This document shows positions 59,767 through 64,000 of a stretch of DNA of 64,000 nt, one piece after another. How positions within the stretch are numbered: the stretch's first letter is position 1; the number at the start of each line of letters is the position of its first letter. Source of the DNA: CAYOLL01 sp964404765 [NCBI: uncultured Gemmatimonadota bacterium]. GTDB taxonomy: Bacteria; 4572-55. The notes under the pieces are model-generated. The model was not told the DNA's origin and did not search any database. It worked only from the letters and a program-made list of their open reading frames with translations. The stretch lies in the NCBI GenBank assembly GCA_964404765.1, contig CAYOLL010000003.1:20939-84938 (forward strand), in the 5' to 3' direction. Both the position numbers and the translations under genes were made by a program.

Positions 59767-60198
59767 ATGCCCGCTTTAAGCATTTGGTTTATAAGAACCG
59801 CCCTGATTTATCTTTTGATCGGTTGGACAATTGGCGCAACATTGCTATGCGCCAAAGGGATAAAATTGCCGGTAATACTTTGGCTGCTTCGGCCTGTCCA
59901 TATCGAACTTATGTTGACCGGCTGGCTGATTCAGCTCATTATGGGCGTTGCTTTCTGGATGCTGCCGCGTTTTCCCGATAGTCGGTCACGGGGGAATATA
60001 TATCCAATTATCCTTGCCTACCTTGCTTTAAATATAAGCATCGCCCTGACAATCTTTGATCAACTCTTAAAGTTCCAACAGGTAACATTACTTTTCCCTG
60101 CCCATACCATTGCACAGATTTTGAAATTGAGCGCCATTTTAATTTTCATCGGGCATACCTGGCCGCGTGTGCGTGCTTTTGGTAACGTCATTAGGTAG
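59767..60198 (+). CDS. Small four-helix membrane protein resembling a haem-copper oxidase subunit I fragment
   Basis: A 143-residue protein with four predicted membrane helices (about 8-28, 36-67, 78-98, 108-130). The motif RPVHIELMLTGWLIQLIMGVAFWMLPRFP resembles the H..E/LxxxGWxxQxxxGxxxxMLPR helices of cbb3-type oxidase subunit I and NnrS proteins. At this length it cannot hold the full set of haem ligands. Similar short orphans occur in FCB genomes. Its His and Trp could still bind one haem. Function unknown. It follows the phosphatase by 56 bases. Confidence 0.55.
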   Translation: MPALSIWFIRTALIYLLIGWTIGATLLCAKGIKLPVILWLLRPVHIELMLTGWLIQLIMGVAFWMLPRFPDSRSRGNIYPIILAYLALNISIALTIFDQLLKFQQVTLLFPAHTIAQILKLSAILIFIGHTWPRVRAFGNVIR

Positions 60199-60241
60199 TT
60201 CCACGTCTCCCATCGCCCCATGTTTTTCGGGTAAAAGATGC

Positions 60242-60270
60242 TTGACAAAAAGTTATGTCTTACTTATGAT
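60242..60270 (+). promoter_or_regulatory. Predicted sigma70-type promoter of the 7TM-HD gene
   Basis: TTGACA and TATGAT are 17 bases apart, about 110 bases upstream of the ATG at 60379. The gene therefore likely has its own transcript. Confidence 0.68.
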
Positions 60271-60378
60271 GGTAAACTCACAGACTGTTATCGTTGGACA
60301 TCATGCCAAATTTTGATGACGTTTATACGCAATTTTTGTTAATTATAATCGTCATAACGTATTAAATATAAACATGTT

Positions 60379-62808
60379 ATGGATAAATCAAAGCTGTCGG
60401 ATACTGTAAGCAAGTCTTCAATTTTTGCGGGAACTACACTTGCTGCACAGGGTCGTTTTATTGATGCTCTCATCAAAATTTCCTACGTTTTGGCAATATT
60501 AATTGTTACCGTTTATCTTACGCCGCACAATTACCGCACCTCACGCTATGAATATCAACCGGATCAAATCTCAGAAGAAGAAATCATTGCCCCGTTTACG
60601 TTTGATATCCTTAAACCGGATGAATTGCTGCAAAGTGAGCAGGAAAATGCAGTGCGCCGGGTCAATTCGGTGGTAGATATCGATTTACTTAAAATTCAGC
60701 AAACTCTGGTTGAAATAGATTTGTTTTTTCGTGATGTTAATGACTTTTTAGAAAAGTTGGGCTTGCATTCAAATGTGGTGATTGACTCGATATGGCGAAC
60801 AGACCCGGAACGCATTCGCACGCTTGCTCGGCTTCGGGGCGATTTTTCAGATTCTACCGCACATGTCCTCTGCTTGCGTAAAACCAACAATGAGTTGAAA
60901 AATCAGATCAAAACCATCGTTTCACACTTGCTGACGATTGGCGTTATCGCTGACAAGTCCGTTTTTGTCAATGATTTTAACAAACGTATCACCCTTGAAG
61001 CCGATTCCACAATGCGCGAAGTCGCATTAGATGAGATTTATGCCCGAAATCAGGCTTTTGATTTTATTGTTACCCGCGCCAAAGAAGTATATCCCAAAGA
61101 AGAAATGTTCCGAACCGCCTTTGAAGAAATCGCCATGTCTTTTGTTGTCCCAAACCTGATCTTCAATCCTGAAAAAACACGCCAATACAAAGAAGACGCC
61201 CGTAAAACGGTATCCGTCTACCAGGGGAAAGTTATAAAAGGCGAAATTATTCTGCGCCCACATGAACGGGTGACCGCCGACCATGTGATCAAAATAAAGT
61301 CGTTAGAAATCGCTACCGAACAGAAGGTTCTGGAAATATCGGAGTGGGCGGTTTTTTTGCCCGTTCTCGGACGCATCGTATCCACATCTTTAATCATTTT
61401 TTTAACCTGCTTTTACATCTACAATTTTTATCGAACCAAACTCTTTGCTAATAATTTCCATTTGCTGGCGATCACGGTCATTGTTCTTTTTACGATTCTT
61501 GTTGTTTATTTTATCAAAGTTTTGGCGCAACTATCCATTTATTTGATCCCTTTTGCTACCAGCGGTATGCTATTCTGTGCGCTGTTTAATCCACGCTTAG
61601 CCCTAAGGCTGATGCTGTCCATTAGTATGCTGGCCGCAATCATGCTTAATTACGATTTTTTTGCCTTCTTTTTCGCGATGATTAGCGGTTCCTTTAGCAT
61701 TTATACAATTTCAAAAGTCCGGCAGCGCTCCCATTTCTACCGCTCAATGCTAATTCTGCCGTTTGTTAATATCCTTGTGGCATTTGCGCTAAACACCGTC
61801 ATGATCAATAACGATATCAGCAATTTTTTAAACATCCTTTTCCTGGCAGCCTTAAATGGCATTCTTTGCCCCGTGCTGACGATCGGCCTGTTGCCGCTCT
61901 TAGAAAGTGGTTTTCGGATTGCTACCGATATTACCATTTTGGAACTATCCGACTCTAACCATCCCTTGCTGCGTCAAATGGCGCTGCAAGCGCCCGGCTC
62001 CTTTAACCATAGCTTTGGCGTTGGCAATCTGGGCGAAGCTGCCGCCAAAGCGATTAATGCCAATTCACTTTTTGTGCGGGTTGCGTCGCTTTACCATGAT
62101 ATCGGCAAAATGTCTAAACCCGAATATTTTGTCGAAAATCAGCGGGGCGGTGAAAATCCGCATGACCGACTAAGCCCGACCATGAGTGCGCTAATCTTAA
62201 AATCACATGTCAAAGATGGCGCTCGATTGGCTAAGGAACATCGTCTGCCCGATGGCATCATTGATATGATCCAACAGCATCACGGCACCAGTCTAATCAA
62301 ATATTTTTATGATAAAACGCTCAAAGAAGACCCCGACACAACCCTGACAGAGCGGGAGTTCCGCTATGATGGCCCGAAACCTCAGACCAAAGAAGCCGGC
62401 ATCATCATGCTTGCCGATACGGTTGAAGCTGTTTCGCGCTTGCTTAAAGAACCGTCGCCAGGGAATATTCGCAGTATGGTCAAACGGGTCACAATGGATA
62501 AATTTATGTCCGGTGAACTGGATGAATGTGAGTTGACTTTAAACGATTTGGACAAAATGAATGAGGCGTTCATTCACGTACTTACTGGAATCTTCCATCA
62601 CCGAATTGAGTACCCGACGACCAAAGACGCTAAGGAACTACCAAAATCCAAGCGAAAAATAGAGCCTGCCGATGATAAAACCACCCTTAACGGTAAGTCT
62701 GCTTCTCAGCCGACCCCCTTAGTTGAGCTACCGCAAGATGCTTTTGAGTCGGGACCTGATTCCGATGATGCATTTGAGAAAAAACGTGCCATCTCATCTT
62801 CAAGTTGA
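60379..62808 (+). CDS. 7TM-HD family protein (PgpH-like cyclic-dinucleotide phosphodiesterase)
   Basis: An 809-residue protein. One N-terminal helix (about 37-55) precedes a large extracytoplasmic 7TMR-HDED domain. A cluster of seven membrane helices follows (about 325-530). The cytoplasmic HD domain is at about 545-740 with LYHDIGKMSKPEYFVENQ (HD pair near residue 571), HVKDGARLAKEHRLP and QQHHGTSL. This is the PgpH architecture, which in Firmicutes degrades cyclic di-AMP to pApA. A c-di-AMP role here is by family analogy. The C-terminal 70 residues are polar and variable. Confidence 0.9.
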   Translation: MDKSKLSDTVSKSSIFAGTTLAAQGRFIDALIKISYVLAILIVTVYLTPHNYRTSRYEYQPDQISEEEIIAPFTFDILKPDELLQSEQENAVRRVNSVVDIDLLKIQQTLVEIDLFFRDVNDFLEKLGLHSNVVIDSIWRTDPERIRTLARLRGDFSDSTAHVLCLRKTNNELKNQIKTIVSHLLTIGVIADKSVFVNDFNKRITLEADSTMREVALDEIYARNQAFDFIVTRAKEVYPKEEMFRTAFEEIAMSFVVPNLIFNPEKTRQYKEDARKTVSVYQGKVIKGEIILRPHERVTADHVIKIKSLEIATEQKVLEISEWAVFLPVLGRIVSTSLIIFLTCFYIYNFYRTKLFANNFHLLAITVIVLFTILVVYFIKVLAQLSIYLIPFATSGMLFCALFNPRLALRLMLSISMLAAIMLNYDFFAFFFAMISGSFSIYTISKVRQRSHFYRSMLILPFVNILVAFALNTVMINNDISNFLNILFLAALNGILCPVLTIGLLPLLESGFRIATDITILELSDSNHPLLRQMALQAPGSFNHSFGVGNLGEAAAKAINANSLFVRVASLYHDIGKMSKPEYFVENQRGGENPHDRLSPTMSALILKSHVKDGARLAKEHRLPDGIIDMIQQHHGTSLIKYFYDKTLKEDPDTTLTEREFRYDGPKPQTKEAGIIMLADTVEAVSRLLKEPSPGNIRSMVKRVTMDKFMSGELDECELTLNDLDKMNEAFIHVLTGIFHHRIEYPTTKDAKELPKSKRKIEPADDKTTLNGKSASQPTPLVELPQDAFESGPDSDDAFEKKRAISSSS

Positions 62809-63024
62809 TCTAAAAACAAGCGCAACTCAGCAAAACCGTAGTCGCATTCTTCGAATATCAAATTACGTCTGTTCAATCCGGATTGTCTGTATCAATCTTT
62901 GATGTTCGATCTATAAACAGGGAGCCGCTACGCGGTTTTAAAAATGCCTATCAAATATGAATTGGATCGCGTGTAAAAACTTTTTACATATCACTTAACA
63001 TTTTCGAAAATTACCCATATCAAA

Positions 63025-63171
63025 AGGCAAGTTTCAATTGTACCTAACACTCTGTCATGCCCGAATGTTTCTATCGGGCATCCACAGCCCGACTGGATTC
63101 CCGCTAACAACATGCGGGAATGACACACTTGGAAGTGATAGGTACAAAATGGTGTTTTATGAAACTTGCCT
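63025..63171. repeat. MITE-like element with nested inverted repeat
   Basis: AGGCAAGTTTCA at 63025-63036 pairs perfectly with TGAAACTTGCCT at 63160-63171. TATCAAAAGG and TATCAAAAAGG lie around the left and right ends, possibly a target duplication. Inside, TGTCATGCCCGAATG and CATGCGGGAATGACA (63053-63125) form a second inverted pair of the TGTCATTCC family. The element ends 17 bases before the next ATG. The rest of the gap from 62809 shows no gene. Confidence 0.55.
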
Positions 63172-63188
63172 ATCAAAAAGGAGCACTT

Positions 63189-64000
63189 ATGAAAAATTGG
63201 CTATGGTTGCTTTGCTTTCTGGCCGTATTTGTCCAACCCTTTTCCGCGAATGCAGCGAAGGATACCGCCGTCAAATTAGCGCCGGTTAATAACAGAGATT
63301 ATGTTCCGGTTGTCCATGAGTTGCTGAATCAGGCGCAAAAGTCCATTAAAATTGTGCTGTTCCAAATGCGCTATTATGCGGCCTATCCCGGCAGTTCCAC
63401 TAATAGCGCCATGCAGGAGTTAGCTCAGGCGGCTGCACGAGGCGTCGAAGTGTCGGTTATTTTGGATGCTACCGGCTGGAACAAAGACAACGCCGAACTC
63501 AATCGGCTCACCGGCGATCTGCTGAAAGCGCAGGGCGTTAAAGTCTATTTTGATAGCCCGGTTGTGACAACACACGATAAATTTGTGCTGGTAGATAAGC
63601 GGTGGGTTTTAATCGGATCAACCAATTGGAGCAATACAGCCTTCGATAAAAATAATGAAGCAAATGTGCTAATTGACGATAAAAGTGTCTATCAAATATT
63701 TTTAGCCGAATTTGATCGGATTTTAGCGGAATCTTCGGAAAGCTATCCTTACCTTGCGCCAGTACAAAGTCCGTTCGACTCCACCCTTAAAGATCAAAGT
63801 TTACTCACCATCCATGGTCAGGTTGCATATACCCGGCCGGGATTGCCGGAAAAAACAATGGACATTATTTTGACAGATTCCAGCCAAGTCAATGTTCAGC
63901 GCGACATTACGGAAACGATGCAGTATCTGGATGCAGGCTTTTTTGCCAGGCTGTCGGGTCAAAATGTCGCTTTGCGGGCGGTTATGATGCGTGAAACACC
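63189..64000 (+). CDS. Secreted phospholipase-D-like protein (partial, runs off the right edge)
   Basis: The frame is open from the ATG at 63189 (after AAAGGAG) to the end of the window, 270 codons. A signal peptide (MKNWLWLLCFLAVFVQPFSA) is followed by a PLD-like domain: ILLxQ-type strand KIVLFQMRYYAAYPG, and the HKD motif in THDKFVLVDKRWVLIGSTNWS (H129, K131, D136). The second HKD motif, if any, would be outside the window or absent. Relatives are nucleases or phospholipases; a secreted single-HKD form resembles the Nuc-type endonucleases. The exact activity is unknown. Confidence 0.82.
   Translation, partial: MKNWLWLLCFLAVFVQPFSANAAKDTAVKLAPVNNRDYVPVVHELLNQAQKSIKIVLFQMRYYAAYPGSSTNSAMQELAQAAARGVEVSVILDATGWNKDNAELNRLTGDLLKAQGVKVYFDSPVVTTHDKFVLVDKRWVLIGSTNWSNTAFDKNNEANVLIDDKSVYQIFLAEFDRILAESSESYPYLAPVQSPFDSTLKDQSLLTIHGQVAYTRPGLPEKTMDIILTDSSQVNVQRDITETMQYLDAGFFARLSGQNVALRAVMMRET

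Overview
The window is a bacterial chromosome segment, probably from an uncultured member of the FCB superphylum (KSB1/Calditrichota-like). Three things point there. Several very large secreted proteins end in a FlgD-like/type IX-style C-terminal domain with an NPNPF-type start. There are PorV/PorQ-family and FadL-family outer membrane proteins and a cohesin/dockerin protein. The house-keeping genes (gyrA, modABC, fadD, lhgO, a PgpH-like HD protein) sit in compact operons. The phylum is an inference from protein style; there is no rRNA gene, and I recognised no tRNA gene.

Left part (1-15.2 kb), mostly core genes: the start of a Rpn/PD-(D/E)XK-like gene (cut by the window edge), gyrA, a CYTH protein with an EI24/CysZ-like membrane protein, a NapC/NirT-type multiheme cytochrome, a FadL-type porin with an SGNH-hydrolase lipoprotein, a PorV/PorQ-like protein with a dolichol-kinase-like enzyme, modABC, and a tandem universal stress protein. 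Several intergenic gaps hold small inverted-repeat elements.

15.3-23.3 kb is an accessory island: a frameshifted tyrosine recombinase remnant, an orphan copy of a FlgD-like C-terminal domain, a UPF0175/DUF3368 toxin-antitoxin pair, and a tight AT-rich seven-gene operon (WbqC-like, clavaminate-synthase-like dioxygenase, PIG-L deacetylase, arginine-deiminase/amidinotransferase-like enzyme, membrane GT2 glycosyltransferase, AmgK/APH-like kinase, TauD-like dioxygenase). The operon looks like a small biosynthetic cluster for a glycosylated, possibly arginine-derived molecule. I do not recognise it as a described pathway, and it is the best candidate for a new system here.

23.3-52.3 kb is dominated by secreted surface proteins: a 4,893-residue mosaic (cohesin-like, ASH, Fn3, discoidin-like and beta-helix domains, FlgD-like tail), a cohesin-dockerin-cohesin protein, an M23 peptidase that stops a few bases beyond a REP cluster, a tail-fibre-like protein and a 2,057-residue beta-helix protein built on 705-bp repeats. 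Between them lie a REP-associated tyrosine transposase with its REP hairpins, a Rpn nuclease with a decayed copy, and a PIN-domain toxin operon. Two 33-bp perfect palindromes sit in frame inside the two giant genes.

52.4-64 kb: an MNT/HEPN pair, fadD-lhgO, a MazG-like pyrophosphohydrolase, a HAMP-GAF-PP2C (RsbU-type) phosphatase, a small haem-copper-oxidase-like membrane protein, a 7TM-HD (PgpH-like) phosphodiesterase and the start of a secreted phospholipase-D-like protein cut by the right edge.
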